The notes under the pieces are model-generated. The model searched no databases. It worked only from the letters and a program-made list of their open reading frames with translations, and was not told where the DNA came from. From Micromonospora sp. C28SCA-DRY-2 (lineage in GTDB: Bacteria; Actinomycetota; Actinomycetes; Mycobacteriales; Micromonosporaceae), in the NCBI RefSeq assembly GCF_030519475.1, contig NZ_JAUMKD010000007.1:186001-250000 (forward strand): 64,000 bases of DNA, written 5' to 3'. Shown here piece after piece: positions 17,596-27,226 of the stretch. The number at the start of each line of letters is the position of its first letter. Position 1 is the stretch's first letter. The translations under genes and the position numbers were made by a program.

Positions 17596-18393
17596 TCATC
17601 CGACGAACTGGAGTCGGGACACGAGCCACTCGCCGGAGTCCCGGTCGCGGACCATGTCCAGCTGGATCCGGTAGTGCGACGGCCGACCCTCGGGCGCCTT
17701 GGCGTTCTTCACGGTGGCGTCGACGGCCACGATGACCACCGCCCGGTCCCGGTCGCCGGAGACCAGGCCGGCGCGCAGCACCGACCCCCGCGAGTCGACC
17801 TTGTTCTCCACCACCGCGGCGCGCACCTGCGACTGGCCGCGGGTGAACTCGTCCTTGAACTCGCCGGTCGCCCCGGCGGCGATCCGTTGCAGGTCCCGGT
17901 CGACGCTGGCCGCGCTGACCGAGACGAAGTCGACGCTGGCCTGGCGGGCCGCGGCCACCGCCGCCTCGCGGGCGTCCGCGACGGCGCGCACGGTGTACCA
18001 GCGGTGCCCGTAGAACCCGGCAGCGGTCAGGCTGGCGGCGAGCAGCACCACGAGCAGGCCGACGAGAACTCTGCGGCGGGCCGCGGCCTTGTCCGCCGCC
18101 GCACCGCCGGCGCCGGTCCCGTCGGCCGCCGGGTCGTCGTCGGCCCCGGCCGGGTCGTCGTCGGCGTCGGCAGGTGGGTCGTCGGCCCGCGCCGGGTCGC
18201 CCAGCGCCGTCAGCTCGTCGACCTCGGCCGGGTCCGCCACCGGCTCCCGGTCGAGCCGCTCCAGCACGGCCTCGATCGACGGCTCCGGGCGCGGCACGGT
18301 GCGGTTGACCAGCCGGCGCTGGGTGGGCCGGCCGGGCGTGCCGGCCTTGGCGCCCTTGATCACTTTCAGGGTGCGGTCCCTGCGGGTCTGCAC
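17596..18393 (-). CDS. Mce-associated membrane protein with acidic N-terminal linker, 265 aa
   Basis: Second Mce-associated protein. A cytoplasmic N-terminus begins with a basic patch (RRDRTLKVIKGAKAG), passes through a highly acidic Asp/Ala linker, and reaches one membrane helix (RRVLVGLLVVLLAASLTAAGFYGH). The extracytoplasmic NTF2-like domain has ASVDFVSVSAASVDRDLQRI and ends WLVSRLQFVG. The GTG at 18393 has GAGGAG six bases upstream; a GTG at 18420 overlapping the mceF stop (GTGA) is the other option and would add nine residues. It sits between mceF and the second Mce-associated gene and is expected to act with them. Confidence 0.85.
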   Translation of the reverse strand: MQTRRDRTLKVIKGAKAGTPGRPTQRRLVNRTVPRPEPSIEAVLERLDREPVADPAEVDELTALGDPARADDPPADADDDPAGADDDPAADGTGAGGAAADKAAARRRVLVGLLVVLLAASLTAAGFYGHRWYTVRAVADAREAAVAAARQASVDFVSVSAASVDRDLQRIAAGATGEFKDEFTRGQSQVRAAVVENKVDSRGSVLRAGLVSGDRDRAVVIVAVDATVKNAKAPEGRPSHYRIQLDMVRDRDSGEWLVSRLQFVG

Positions 18394-18416
18394 GGGCTCC
18401 TCCTCGGGTCTGCCGG

Positions 18417-19658
18417 TCACGGGGTCACCCCGGCGAGCAGCAACTGCTTCCACGACTGGTCGCCGGCCGTCCGGTACTGGCCGCCGGTCCCGCCGAACTG
18501 CAAAGGTCGACCGTCGGAGCCGAGCACCAGGCCGGTGGCCGGGTCGTAGCCGACGGCGCTGGCGGCGGGCGGGGCGCCGGTGGCGGGCGCCGGGTCGGCA
18601 CCGCCCGGACGGGGCGCGTTCGGGGCGCCGCGCACCCCGGCGCCGGCCGCCCGGTCCTGCGGGCCGCACTGCCGGCTGCCGCCCCGGTACACGCAGGACG
18701 GCGGGTTGTTGAGGTTGAGCACCAGGCCGAGGTGGGCGGTGCCGTCGCCCGGGGTCACGGTGAAGCCGCCGGCCACGGCGATCGGGTACGCCACGAGCAG
18801 TTGCTCGATGCCGGGCAGCCGCCGGGCGGCGATCCCGTTGACGGTCACCAGGTTGCCGAGCAGGGTGCCGATGGTCGGCTCCAGGCCGCGCAGCAGTGCG
18901 ATCGTCTCGGTGGCGGCGGGCGGACCGGCGGCGAGGACGCGCCGCAGGTCGGGGTCGGCCGCCCGGACGGTGGCGGCCAGCTCGGCCAGCCCGCGCGCCC
19001 AGCGCCGCAGCGCCTCCGCCGACTCGGCCTGGGTGGTCAGCACGGTGCGACCGTCGTGGATCAGGGCGAGGGTCTCGGGCAGGGCCGCGGTGGCGTCGGT
19101 GAGCAGCGCGTCCCCGGCGTCGAGGATCCGCGCCAGCGCGTCCTCGTTGCCCTGGAACGCGGTGCCCAGCTCGGTGATCAGCACGGCCAGGTCCTCCGGG
19201 CCGACCGAGCGGACCAGCGCGTCCAGGTTGGACAGCAGCACCTCGGGGGCGAGCGGCAGACCGGTGCGGTCGGCCGGGATCACCGAGCCGTCGCGCAGGT
19301 AGGGGCCGCCGTCGCGGTCCGGCCGCAGGTCGAGGTACTGCTCGCCGACGGCGGACCGGTGCGCCACCACCGCCCGCAACTCGGCGGGCACCCGCACGTC
19401 CCGGTCGATCCGCAGGTCGGCGCGGACGCCGTCGTCGCGCAGGTGGACAGCGGTGACCCGGCCGACGGGCACCCCGCGGTAGGTGACCGGGGCGTTGGCG
19501 AACAGGCCGCCGGCGCGGGCGAGGTCGACGTGCACCACGTATCCGCCGCCGAGCAGCCGGTCGCCGAGGCCGACGTAGCGCACCCCGACGTAGCCGACGC
19601 CGAGCAGGCTCACCAGCACGAAGGCGATCACCTGGAGTTTCGTGGTCCGTCCGATCAT
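18417..19658 (-). CDS. mceF: MCE family protein, MceF position, 413 aa
   Basis: Substrate-binding shuttle subunit of an Mce transporter. An N-terminal membrane helix (LQVIAFVLVSLLGVGYVGVR) precedes the single MCE/MlaD domain (about 40-120; VTYRGVPVGRVTAVHLRDDG). The helical needle region follows (about 150-290), then a Pro/Gly/Ala-rich tail that includes LNNPPSCVYRGG, a motif frequent in MceF proteins. The ATG overlaps the mceE stop as ATGA, implying coupled translation. It is the sixth mce gene in the canonical order. The lipid substrate cannot be told from sequence. Confidence 0.88.
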   Translation of the reverse strand: MIGRTTKLQVIAFVLVSLLGVGYVGVRYVGLGDRLLGGGYVVHVDLARAGGLFANAPVTYRGVPVGRVTAVHLRDDGVRADLRIDRDVRVPAELRAVVAHRSAVGEQYLDLRPDRDGGPYLRDGSVIPADRTGLPLAPEVLLSNLDALVRSVGPEDLAVLITELGTAFQGNEDALARILDAGDALLTDATAALPETLALIHDGRTVLTTQAESAEALRRWARGLAELAATVRAADPDLRRVLAAGPPAATETIALLRGLEPTIGTLLGNLVTVNGIAARRLPGIEQLLVAYPIAVAGGFTVTPGDGTAHLGLVLNLNNPPSCVYRGGSRQCGPQDRAAGAGVRGAPNAPRPGGADPAPATGAPPAASAVGYDPATGLVLGSDGRPLQFGGTGGQYRTAGDQSWKQLLLAGVTP

Positions 19659-21061
19659 GGCAGCAGCCCCCCGCCGAGGATGTCGGTCAGGCCGCCGACC
19701 GTGCCGGTGATCGCGCCGGTCACCGGCAGGATGCAGTCGGCGGAGAGGATCGTGCCGACCGGGAGTTCGGTGCCGGCGGGGAAGGCGGTGCCGGGCGGCA
19801 CGATCCCCTTGGGCAGGATCAGCCCGCCCACGGGCACCTTCGAGCCGGGCTTGAGCAGCACGCACCCCTCCGGCAGTTGGCACTCCTTCGGCGGCGTCCA
19901 GGTCGCCGGGAACTTCGTCAGGTCGGGCAGGCACTTCAGCAGCGGCAGGTCCGGCAGGGTCCCCCCGGGGCGGGATCCGGGGCGCGACCCGCCGGCCGTG
20001 GGCGGCGGTGCGGCACCGCCCGCCCGCGCGCCGGTGGCCGGCGCCCGGGCGGGCGCGGGCGCGGCGGCCACCAGGTTGGCCAGGATCGAGGCGGCATCCA
20101 GGTCGGCCGTGATGGCGAGGTTGACGAAATCGCCGACGATCGCGCCGGTCACGTTCGGCGGGAACGGGTACGACAGCATGAAGTCCAGCGACTTCGGCAG
20201 GTCGTCCCCGGCGCGGACCAGCTGTTCCAGGATCGGTTTCAGCGACCGCAGACTGGCCAGGGTGTCGTCGCGGCTGCGGTCGACCACCCGGGTGCCGACC
20301 CGGCCGAGTTCGCCGAGGGCGGTCAGCGCGCTGGTCAGCTGGGCGCGCTGGCGGGCCAGCACGGTCATCCCGGGGGCGAGCGCGTCGACGGCCTCGCCGA
20401 CGACCTGCCGCTGCCGGGCCAGCCGCCCGCTCAGCCGGTCCAGCGCCTCGACCGCCCGGACGATGTTCGCCTTCTGCCGCTCCAGCCCGCCGACGAACTC
20501 GTCGAGCTGGCGCAACGCGTCGCGGACCGCGGGCTCCCGGCCGTCGAGCGCCCGGCCGAGTTCCTGGTTGATGGTGCGCAGCTGGGCCAGGCCGCCACCG
20601 TTGAGCAGCAGCCCCAGGGCGGCGAGCACCTCCTCCACCTCGGCGCCGCGGGTGGTGCGGGCCAGCGGGATGACATCGCCGTCGGCGAGCCGGCCGCGGC
20701 GCGGTTCGGTGGTCGGCGCGGTCACCGCCACGTACTTCTCGCCGAGCAGGCTGCTCTGCCGGACCGCGGCGGTGGCGTTGGCGGGCAGCTCGACCTCGCG
20801 ATCGATCCGCAGCCTGACCCGGGCGGTCCAGCCGGCGAGCGAGATCTTCTCGACGCTGCCCACGGTGACGTCGTCGACCTTGACGGCCGCCTGCGGCACC
20901 AGGTCGAGCACGTCGGTGAACTCGGCGGTGACCCGGTAGCCGGGTCCGGACGGCGCCCCGCCGGGCAGCGGCAGGTCGGTCAGCTCCGGCAGGCCGCAGC
21001 CGGCGGGCAGCAGCGCCACGACCAGCGCCGCGGCCAGCAGCCGGCGGATCCGGGCGGTCAT
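19655..21061 (-). CDS. mceE: MCE family lipoprotein, MceE position, 468 aa
   Basis: MCE subunit with a lipoprotein signal: RRLLAAALVVALLPAGCGLP places the lipobox Cys at about residue 22, as usual for the fifth gene of Mce operons (LprK type). The MCE domain follows (about 42-118; FTDVLDLVPQAAVKVDDVTV), then a helical region (about 140-310), and a Pro-rich C-terminus with several Cys (LKCLPDL, ECQLPEGCVLL, SADCILP) that may form disulfides outside the cell. It overlaps mceF by four bases and mceD by four. The lipid anchor would fix the needle in the membrane. Confidence 0.88.
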   Translation of the reverse strand: MTARIRRLLAAALVVALLPAGCGLPELTDLPLPGGAPSGPGYRVTAEFTDVLDLVPQAAVKVDDVTVGSVEKISLAGWTARVRLRIDREVELPANATAAVRQSSLLGEKYVAVTAPTTEPRRGRLADGDVIPLARTTRGAEVEEVLAALGLLLNGGGLAQLRTINQELGRALDGREPAVRDALRQLDEFVGGLERQKANIVRAVEALDRLSGRLARQRQVVGEAVDALAPGMTVLARQRAQLTSALTALGELGRVGTRVVDRSRDDTLASLRSLKPILEQLVRAGDDLPKSLDFMLSYPFPPNVTGAIVGDFVNLAITADLDAASILANLVAAAPAPARAPATGARAGGAAPPPTAGGSRPGSRPGGTLPDLPLLKCLPDLTKFPATWTPPKECQLPEGCVLLKPGSKVPVGGLILPKGIVPPGTAFPAGTELPVGTILSADCILPVTGAITGTVGGLTDILGGGLLP

Positions 21062-22305
21062 GCCGGGCCTCGCAGGATGCCGCCGAGGGTGCGGTCCACC
21101 GCGTCGACGGGGCCGCCCGGCGCCAGGTCGAGGGCCGGCCCACCGGGCTGGGTGGACGGAGGTTCGCCCGGCGGGACCGGGCCGGCCGTCGGGGCGCCGG
21201 GCGGCAGCTTGAGCAGCTTGCGCAGCTGGTCGGTCATCGGCAGGCCGCGCGCGTGCAGCGTCTGGGCGAGCGCGTGGCAGGTGGCCGGGACCTGTCTGGC
21301 GGGAAGCTGGTCGACGATCAGCGAGCAGGCGAAGCCGGCCGGGTCGTACGGGCCGGTGGCGTTGTCCCGGGTGTCCAGGGTGCCCGACCGGGGGTTGTAG
21401 GCCAGCGCGAGGTTGTTCAGCGCCAGCGGCGCCACGTCGAGGATCTCGATGACCGCCTCCTGCTGGCGGACCAGCACTCCGGTGATGTCGGCGAGCGCGG
21501 CGACGTCGGCGGTGAGCAGCTGGCGGTTCTTCTTCACGAAGGCGGTGACGTCGGCGAGCGCGACGGCCAGGTTGCGCAGCGCGGCGGAGAGCTCGTCGCG
21601 TTCGCCGGAGAGCTGTTCGGCCACGTCGGCCAACTGCCGGTGGAAGGCACGCACCTGCTGGTCGCTCTCGGCCAGGGTGGTGGTGAACCGTTGCAGGTTG
21701 CCCACCGAGCCGAACAGGTCCTGCCGGCCGTCGGCGAGCGTGGTCAGCGCCCGGGACAGCCCGTCCAGGGTCTCCCGCAGCTGCTCGCCGTTGCCCTCCA
21801 GGTTGGCCCGGCCGGTGGCGACCAGGTCGGACAGGGCGCCGTCGGCGTTCGCGCCGTCCGGGCCCAGTGCCCGGTTGAAGTCGTCCAGCGCCCGGTAGAT
21901 GTCGTCGATCTCCATCGGCGCCGCGGTGCGGCTGGGCGGGATGTCGGCGCCGTCGGCCAGCGTGGCGCCGCCGGCGTACGCGGGGGTGAGCTGGACGTAC
22001 CGGTCGCTGACCACGCTGGGCGGGACGATCAGTGCCTGCGCCTCGGACGGGATGCGCACCCCCGGGTCGTAGCGCATGGCGACCTCGACGGTGCGGCCGC
22101 GCGGGGTCACCGCCACCACCTCGCCGACCCGGACGCCGAGGACCCGGACGTCGGAGCCGGGGTGTACGCCGACGGCGCGGGTGAAGTGGGCGGTCAGCCG
22201 CCGCTGGGGCGGCTCGTGCCGGGTGACCACCACGGCGGCGGCCAGTGCGGTGAGCAGGACGGTGGCGGCGGCGACCGGCCGGCGCCAGCGGCGGGCGGCC
22301 ATCAC
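21058..22305 (-). CDS. mceD: MCE family protein, MceD position, 415 aa
   Basis: MCE subunit. One N-terminal helix (RPVAAATVLLTALAAAVVVT) leads to the MCE domain (about 38-112; HPGSDVRVLGVRVGEVVAVT) and a long helical stretch (about 130-290). The C-terminus is Pro-rich and low complexity. GTG at 22305 overlaps the mceC stop; the very next codon is ATG (22302), so either may start. The position in the operon and the C-terminal Pro tail match MceD of mycobacteria and Streptomyces. Confidence 0.87.
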   Translation of the reverse strand: MMAARRWRRPVAAATVLLTALAAAVVVTRHEPPQRRLTAHFTRAVGVHPGSDVRVLGVRVGEVVAVTPRGRTVEVAMRYDPGVRIPSEAQALIVPPSVVSDRYVQLTPAYAGGATLADGADIPPSRTAAPMEIDDIYRALDDFNRALGPDGANADGALSDLVATGRANLEGNGEQLRETLDGLSRALTTLADGRQDLFGSVGNLQRFTTTLAESDQQVRAFHRQLADVAEQLSGERDELSAALRNLAVALADVTAFVKKNRQLLTADVAALADITGVLVRQQEAVIEILDVAPLALNNLALAYNPRSGTLDTRDNATGPYDPAGFACSLIVDQLPARQVPATCHALAQTLHARGLPMTDQLRKLLKLPPGAPTAGPVPPGEPPSTQPGGPALDLAPGGPVDAVDRTLGGILRGPA

Positions 22306-23282
22306 CGGCCGCCCGTGGGCACGTACGGCTGCACCAGGCCGTGCACGTACGAGTCGAACCAGCGGCCGTTGCCGACCACGTTGGCGAACGCGGTGACGAA
22401 CGGCGCCATCCGCGCGATGCTGCGTTCCAGGTTGTCCCGGTTGCGTTGCAGCACGGCGATCACCTCCCGCAGCTCCCGCAGGGCCGGTTCGAGTTCGGTC
22501 CGGTTGTCGGCGACCAGCCCGGAGAGCTGGGTGGCCAGGTCGTTGGTGCCGACGAGCAGCTTGTGGATGGCGTCCCGGCGGCGGCTCACCTCGGCCAGCA
22601 ACGCCTCGCCGTCGGTGACCAGCTTGCGGAACTCCTCGTCGCGGGTGGCCAGCACGTCGGTGACCTCGCGGGCCCGGGTCAGCAGCGAACGCAGTTCGGC
22701 GTCCCGGTCGGCGACGGTGCGGGAGAGCCGGGCCAGCCCGCCCAGCGCCGAGTCGACGCTGGCGGGGGTGTCGGCGAAGGTCTCCGACAGGGTGGCGAAG
22801 GCGGCGGCGAGCTGGTCGGTGTCGACCCGGTCGAGGGTGTCGGCGAGCCCGGTGACCGCCTGGACCACGTCGAACGGGGCGGCGGTGCGGTCCAGCGGGA
22901 TCTGCCCGCCCTCCGGCAGCCGGCCCGCCCCGGCGGGCGTCAGGGCCAGGTACTTCTGCCCGAGCACCGTCTTGATCCGGATCGTCGCGCCGGTCCGGTC
23001 GCCCAGGCGTACGCCGTCGTCGTCGACCCGGAACCGGACCCGCACGTACGACCGGGTGTCGCTGGCGAGTTCGACGGCGGTGACCTTGCCGACGCGTACC
23101 CCGGCGACCCGCACCTCGTTGCCGACGGCGAGGCCGCTGGCGTCGGTGAAGGCCGCCTGGTAGGCCCGGCCGGTGAGCGCGGCGATCCGGTCGAGCTGGA
23201 AGGCGCCGAGCAGCGCGGCGACGATCAGGGTCAACCCGACGGCGCCGGTGACCACGGGGTTGCGTTCGCGGAACGCTTTCAT
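22302..23282 (-). CDS. mceC: MCE family protein, MceC position, 326 aa
   Basis: MCE subunit without a long tail. MKAFRERNPVVTGAVGLTLI begins the membrane anchor. The MCE domain (about 35-112) contains DASGLAVGNEVRVAGVRVGK, followed by helical segments with regularly spaced Leu. The end NGRWFDSYVHGLVQPYVP corresponds to the conserved NGxWF tail of MceB/MceC proteins. The ATG at 23282 overlaps the mceB stop as ATGA, so an upstream in-frame start at 23303 is rejected. Confidence 0.88.
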   Translation of the reverse strand: MKAFRERNPVVTGAVGLTLIVAALLGAFQLDRIAALTGRAYQAAFTDASGLAVGNEVRVAGVRVGKVTAVELASDTRSYVRVRFRVDDDGVRLGDRTGATIRIKTVLGQKYLALTPAGAGRLPEGGQIPLDRTAAPFDVVQAVTGLADTLDRVDTDQLAAAFATLSETFADTPASVDSALGGLARLSRTVADRDAELRSLLTRAREVTDVLATRDEEFRKLVTDGEALLAEVSRRRDAIHKLLVGTNDLATQLSGLVADNRTELEPALRELREVIAVLQRNRDNLERSIARMAPFVTAFANVVGNGRWFDSYVHGLVQPYVPTGGR

Positions 23283-24307
23283 CGGCTGCCTCCGGTGGCG
23301 CACCGGGCGGCCGGCGCGCTGAAGGTGACGGGGTTGAGGGTCTGGCCGGCGGCCGACACCCGGCCGTCGAAGTCGCAGAGGTAGAAGTTGAACCAGGAGC
23401 CGTACGAGGCGACCCGGGTCAGCGACTCGTAGCGCTGCGGCAGCCGGCCGAGCGTGCTGTCGATGACCGCGGAGTTGCGGTTGAGCGTGCCGGCGAGTTC
23501 GTCGAGAGCGCGGATGTCGGCGGCCAGCGGCGGGCGGGCCTCGCCCACCAGCGACGAGGTCGCCTCGGTGAGGTCGCCGAGGTTGACCAGCGCCTCGCCG
23601 ATGGCGGTCCGGTCGGCGGCCAGCCCGGAGACGAACTCCTGAAGCTGGGTGACCGTCCGGTCGAGGTCGCGGTCCCGCTCGGCGAGGGTGGTCAGCACCG
23701 TGTTCAGGTTGGTGACCACCCGGCCGATGACGGCGTCCCGGTCGGCGAGGGTGTTGGTCAGCGAGGCGGTGCGGCTGAGCAGGCTCGCCACGGTGCCGCC
23801 CTCGCCCTGGAGCACCTGGATGATCTCGTAGGCGAGTTTGTTGACGTCCTCCGGGCGCAGCGCGGTGAACAGCGGCCGGAAACCGTTGAACAGCACTGTC
23901 AGGTCGAGCGCCGGGGTGGTCTGCCCGATCGGGATGAGCCCGTCCGGCCGCAGCGGCCGGCGCTCCCCCGGCCCTTCGGTGAGCGCCAGGTAGCGCTGCC
24001 CGACCAGGTTGCGGTAGCGGATGGCGGCGCGGACGCCGGTGGCCAGGGGGACGTCCTCGGTGAGGGTGAACTCCACCTCGGCCACGGTGTCGTCGACGAC
24101 CCGGATCGCCCCGACCCGGCCGACCCGGACTCCGGCGATCCGCACGTCGTCGCCGGGCAGCAGGCCGGTGACGTCGGTGAACCGGGCCCGGTAGTCGACG
24201 CCGCCGGCCGGGAAGGCGCCCAGGGTCTGGGCGAGCAGCGCGGTCAGCAGCAGGGTCACCGCGGCGAAGGTCAGCAGCTTCACCAGGGGGCGCACGGTGC
24301 CGGTCAT
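23279..24307 (-). CDS. mceB: MCE family protein, MceB position, 342 aa
   Basis: MCE subunit. The anchor VKLLTFAAVTLLLTALLAQT is followed by the MCE domain (about 35-110; VTGLLPGDDVRIAGVRVGRV), a helical needle region, and the family C-terminus ASYGSWFNFYLCDFDGRV, a motif well conserved in MceB. The ATG overlaps the mceA stop as ATGA. The frame is open much further upstream, but that part is the shadow of mceA. Confidence 0.88.
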   Translation of the reverse strand: MTGTVRPLVKLLTFAAVTLLLTALLAQTLGAFPAGGVDYRARFTDVTGLLPGDDVRIAGVRVGRVGAIRVVDDTVAEVEFTLTEDVPLATGVRAAIRYRNLVGQRYLALTEGPGERRPLRPDGLIPIGQTTPALDLTVLFNGFRPLFTALRPEDVNKLAYEIIQVLQGEGGTVASLLSRTASLTNTLADRDAVIGRVVTNLNTVLTTLAERDRDLDRTVTQLQEFVSGLAADRTAIGEALVNLGDLTEATSSLVGEARPPLAADIRALDELAGTLNRNSAVIDSTLGRLPQRYESLTRVASYGSWFNFYLCDFDGRVSAAGQTLNPVTFSAPAARCATGGSR

Positions 24308-25581
24308 CGGGCGTTCACCACCGCTCCGCGCAGCAGCGGCCCCCACAGCAGCACCGCGATGTCGGGCACCTCCGCCGGCGGGGTGCCGGTGACGGCGCCG
24401 AGCAGCGGCTTCACCAGGGCCCGTTCCGGGCCGGTGGCGGCCTGGCCCATGGCCGGCGAGGCGGCGGCCGGGGTGGGCAGCCCGACGGGCAGGGTGACCG
24501 GGGGGCGCGGGCCGGAGTAGTCGTAGCCGTCGTCGATCGGCTTCTCCGGCGCCGGGCTGGGCGGGCGGGGCAGGCCGTGGCACTTGGGGCCGTCGTCGGC
24601 GCCGTAGACCGGCTCGTCGCGGCCCCGCTCGTACTTGCCGCCGTCGCGGGTGACCTCCAGGGTGATCCGCATCCGCCCGCCCGCGAACACCTCCTCCACC
24701 CGGGGTTGCAGGGCCACCAGGCCGCTCATCAGGCAGGGGTACTCGGGGGCGTAGGTGGCGAGCAGTTCGAGCACCGGCCGGCTCACCGCACCGAGCCGGA
24801 TGAGCTGGTCGCCGTGCCGGTCGAGGAACCCGTGCGCGACGTCGGCGGCGTCGGTGGCCTCGGCGAGGAACGCGGCCAGCTGGGTGCGCTGGTCGGTGAC
24901 CGTGCGGGCGGTGACGCTGACGTCGCGCAGCAGCGCGAGCAGGTCCGGCAGCGCGGCGTCGTAGCTGTCCAGCACGGTGGCCAGGGCACGCACGTCCGCC
25001 GCGATGGCCGGCATGGCCGGGTTGAGCCGGGCCAGGTACGCCTCCAGCCGGGCCAGGTTCGCGCCGAGCTGCTCGCCGCGGCCCTGCAGCGCGGTGGCCA
25101 GCGCGCCCAGCGTGGCGGCCAGCTGGTCGGGGCGGATCGCCTGCAACAGCGGCAGCGCCTCGTCGAGCACCCGCTCCAGCTCGACGGCGGTGCGGCTGCG
25201 GTCCTGGCTGATGACCGCGCCGTCGCGGATCGGCCCGGCGGTGCTGCCCGGTGGCGGGACGAGCTCGACGTAGCGCTCGCCGAAGAGCGTCTTGGGCAGC
25301 AGACGGGCGGTCACGTCGGCCGGGATCCGGGCGGTGGTCGCCGGGTCGAGGGCCAGCCGCAGGGTGGCGCCGGCGCCGTCGCCGCGTACCGAGCGGACGT
25401 CGCCGACCAGCACGCCGCGCACCTTGACGTCGGCGCCGTCGGCCAGTTGCAGGCCGGCGCGGTCGGCGTGCAGGGTGACCCAGGCGACCGGGGTGAACGC
25501 CTTGCGGTACTGCAGCACCGAGCCGGTCAGCGCGGCGGCCAGGACGGCGACGAAGACGATGCCGAGGATGCGATGTCTCAT
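24304..25581 (-). CDS. mceA: MCE family protein, MceA position, 425 aa
   Basis: First MCE subunit. MRHRILGIVFVAVLAAALTG is the anchor, followed by the MCE domain (about 32-112; LADGADVKVRGVLVGDVRSV), then a helical region with QDRSRTAVELERVLDEALPL. The long C-terminal part includes LLATYAPEYPCLMSGL, a hallmark of MceA. The ATG at 25581 lies three bases after the yrbEB stop codon; a GTG at 25587 overlapping that stop (GTGA) is an alternative. As in other actinobacteria it directly follows the two permease genes. Confidence 0.88.
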   Translation of the reverse strand: MRHRILGIVFVAVLAAALTGSVLQYRKAFTPVAWVTLHADRAGLQLADGADVKVRGVLVGDVRSVRGDGAGATLRLALDPATTARIPADVTARLLPKTLFGERYVELVPPPGSTAGPIRDGAVISQDRSRTAVELERVLDEALPLLQAIRPDQLAATLGALATALQGRGEQLGANLARLEAYLARLNPAMPAIAADVRALATVLDSYDAALPDLLALLRDVSVTARTVTDQRTQLAAFLAEATDAADVAHGFLDRHGDQLIRLGAVSRPVLELLATYAPEYPCLMSGLVALQPRVEEVFAGGRMRITLEVTRDGGKYERGRDEPVYGADDGPKCHGLPRPPSPAPEKPIDDGYDYSGPRPPVTLPVGLPTPAAASPAMGQAATGPERALVKPLLGAVTGTPPAEVPDIAVLLWGPLLRGAVVNAR

Positions 25582-25583
25582 GC

Positions 25584-26387
25584 TCACCCCGCGATCCGGA
25601 CTGTGGTGGTGGCGCCCCAGATGGCCAGGGACAGGAAGAAGTCGACGATGTTGACCGCGACGATGGCCAGCCGCACGGCCCGGCCGACCGCCACACCGAC
25701 GCCGGCCGGTCCGCCGCTGGCGGTGTAGCCGTACCAGCAGTGCACCAGCACCACGATCACGCTGAACACCAGCACCTTGCCGAAGGACCAGAGCACGTCG
25801 CCGGGTGGCAGGAACAGGTGGAAGTAGTAGTCGTAGGTGCCCGCCGACTGCCCGAAGTAGAAGACGGCGATGGCGCGGGTGGCCAGGTAGCTGGAGAGCA
25901 GCCCGATCACGTACAGCGGGATCACCGCGATGAAGCCGGCGATCATGCGGGTGGTGACCAGGAACGGCAGCGACGGCACGCCCATCACCTCGAGCGCGTC
26001 GACCTCCTCGGAGATCCGCATGGCGCCGAGCTGGGCGGTGAAGCCGCACCCCACGGTGGCCGACAGCGCGAGCGCCGCCACCAGCGGGGAGATCTCCCGG
26101 GTGTTGAAGTACGCCGAGATGAAGCCGGTGAAGGCGCTGCTGCCGATCTGGTTGAGCGCCTGGTAGCCCTGCAGGCCCACCTCGGTGCCGGTGAAGAAGG
26201 TGAGGAAGCAGATGACGCCGACGGTGCCGCCGAGCACCGCGAGGGCGCCGGTGCCGAAGCTGACCTCGGCGAGCAGCCGTACCACCTCGCGCCGGTAGCG
26301 GCGCACGGTGCGCGGCGCCCAGCCGAAGGCCCGCAGGTAGAAGGCGAGCTGTCCGCCCAGGTCGTCGAGCTGTCGCAGCACCGGCAC
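25584..26387 (-). CDS. yrbEB: MlaE/YrbE-type ABC transporter permease, second of pair, 267 aa
   Basis: Integral membrane permease of the Mce lipid importer. Five or so hydrophobic segments are visible, including ALAVLGGTVGVICFLTFF, LVAALALSATVGCGFTAQLG and VIPLYVIGLLSSYLATRAIA. The coupling-type helix EVDALEVMGVPSLPFLVTTR is diagnostic for MlaE/YrbE. The start is GTG at 26387, one base after the yrbEA stop codon. It is expected to form a heterodimer with YrbEA and to bind the MceG ATPase. Confidence 0.92.
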   Translation of the reverse strand: MPVLRQLDDLGGQLAFYLRAFGWAPRTVRRYRREVVRLLAEVSFGTGALAVLGGTVGVICFLTFFTGTEVGLQGYQALNQIGSSAFTGFISAYFNTREISPLVAALALSATVGCGFTAQLGAMRISEEVDALEVMGVPSLPFLVTTRMIAGFIAVIPLYVIGLLSSYLATRAIAVFYFGQSAGTYDYYFHLFLPPGDVLWSFGKVLVFSVIVVLVHCWYGYTASGGPAGVGVAVGRAVRLAIVAVNIVDFFLSLAIWGATTTVRIAG

Positions 26388-26388
26388 G

Positions 26389-27159
26389 TCAGCTTCCCTT
26401 CTGCGGTACGACCTGGAAGTACACGGCCGTGACGAGGAAGTTCAGCGCGAACAGCAGCATGAAGGTGAACACGACGCTCTGGTTGACCGCGTCGCCGACC
26501 CCCTTCGGGCCGCCCCGCGCGTTCATCCCCTGGTAGGACGCGACCAGGGCCGCGGTGGCGCCGAACAGCAGCGCCTTGACCTCGCCCACCAGCAGGTCGG
26601 GCAGTTGCCCGAGGGCCTGGAAGCTGGCCAGGTACGCGCCCGGCGTGCCGCCCTGCATGACCACGTTGAACAGGTAGCCGCCGGTCACCCCGACCACGCT
26701 GACCAGGCCGTTGAGCAGGACGGCGACCAGCATCGCCGCCAGCACCCGGGGCACCACGAGCCGGTGGATCGGGTCGATGCCCAGCACCCGCATCGCGTCC
26801 AGTTCCTCGCGGATCTTGCGGGAGCCGAGGTCGGCGCAGATCGCCGAGCCACCGGCGCCGGCGATGACCAGCGCGGTGACGATCGGCCCGGCCTCGCGCA
26901 CCACGGCGAGCACCGACGCGGCGCCGGTGAACGACTGCGCGCCGAGCTGGCGCACCAGCGAGCCGAGTTGCAGCGCGATGACCGCGCCGAACGGGATCGC
27001 GACGAGCGCGGCCGGCAGGATCGACACCGAGCTGATGAACCAGGCCTGCTGGACGAACTCGCGCAGCTGCACCGGCCGGCGGGGCAGCGCCCGCAGGGTG
27101 TCGAGGCAGAAGCCGAAGAAGTCGCCGGAGCGGCGGACGGCGGTCAGTGGGGCGCTCAT
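26389..27159 (-). CDS. yrbEA: MlaE/YrbE-type ABC transporter permease, first of pair, 256 aa
   Basis: Partner permease of the Mce importer. The coupling-helix motif ELDAMRVLGIDPIHRLVVPR is present. Hydrophobic spans include SILPAALVAIPFGAVIAL, GPIVTALVIAGAGGSAICAD and VVFTFMLLFALNFLVTAVYF. The ATG at 27159 (MSAPLTAVRRSGDFFGF) is chosen, because the 30 bases upstream in frame look non-coding. A 67-base gap separates it from the ATPase gene, the largest gap in the operon. Confidence 0.92.
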   Translation of the reverse strand: MSAPLTAVRRSGDFFGFCLDTLRALPRRPVQLREFVQQAWFISSVSILPAALVAIPFGAVIALQLGSLVRQLGAQSFTGAASVLAVVREAGPIVTALVIAGAGGSAICADLGSRKIREELDAMRVLGIDPIHRLVVPRVLAAMLVAVLLNGLVSVVGVTGGYLFNVVMQGGTPGAYLASFQALGQLPDLLVGEVKALLFGATAALVASYQGMNARGGPKGVGDAVNQSVVFTFMLLFALNFLVTAVYFQVVPQKGS

Positions 27160-27226
27160 GCCGGGACTCCGCCGCGCTCCGGGCCGCACCGGGGCACCCT
27201 CGCGCCGAGCCTGGTGATCCGGTCGC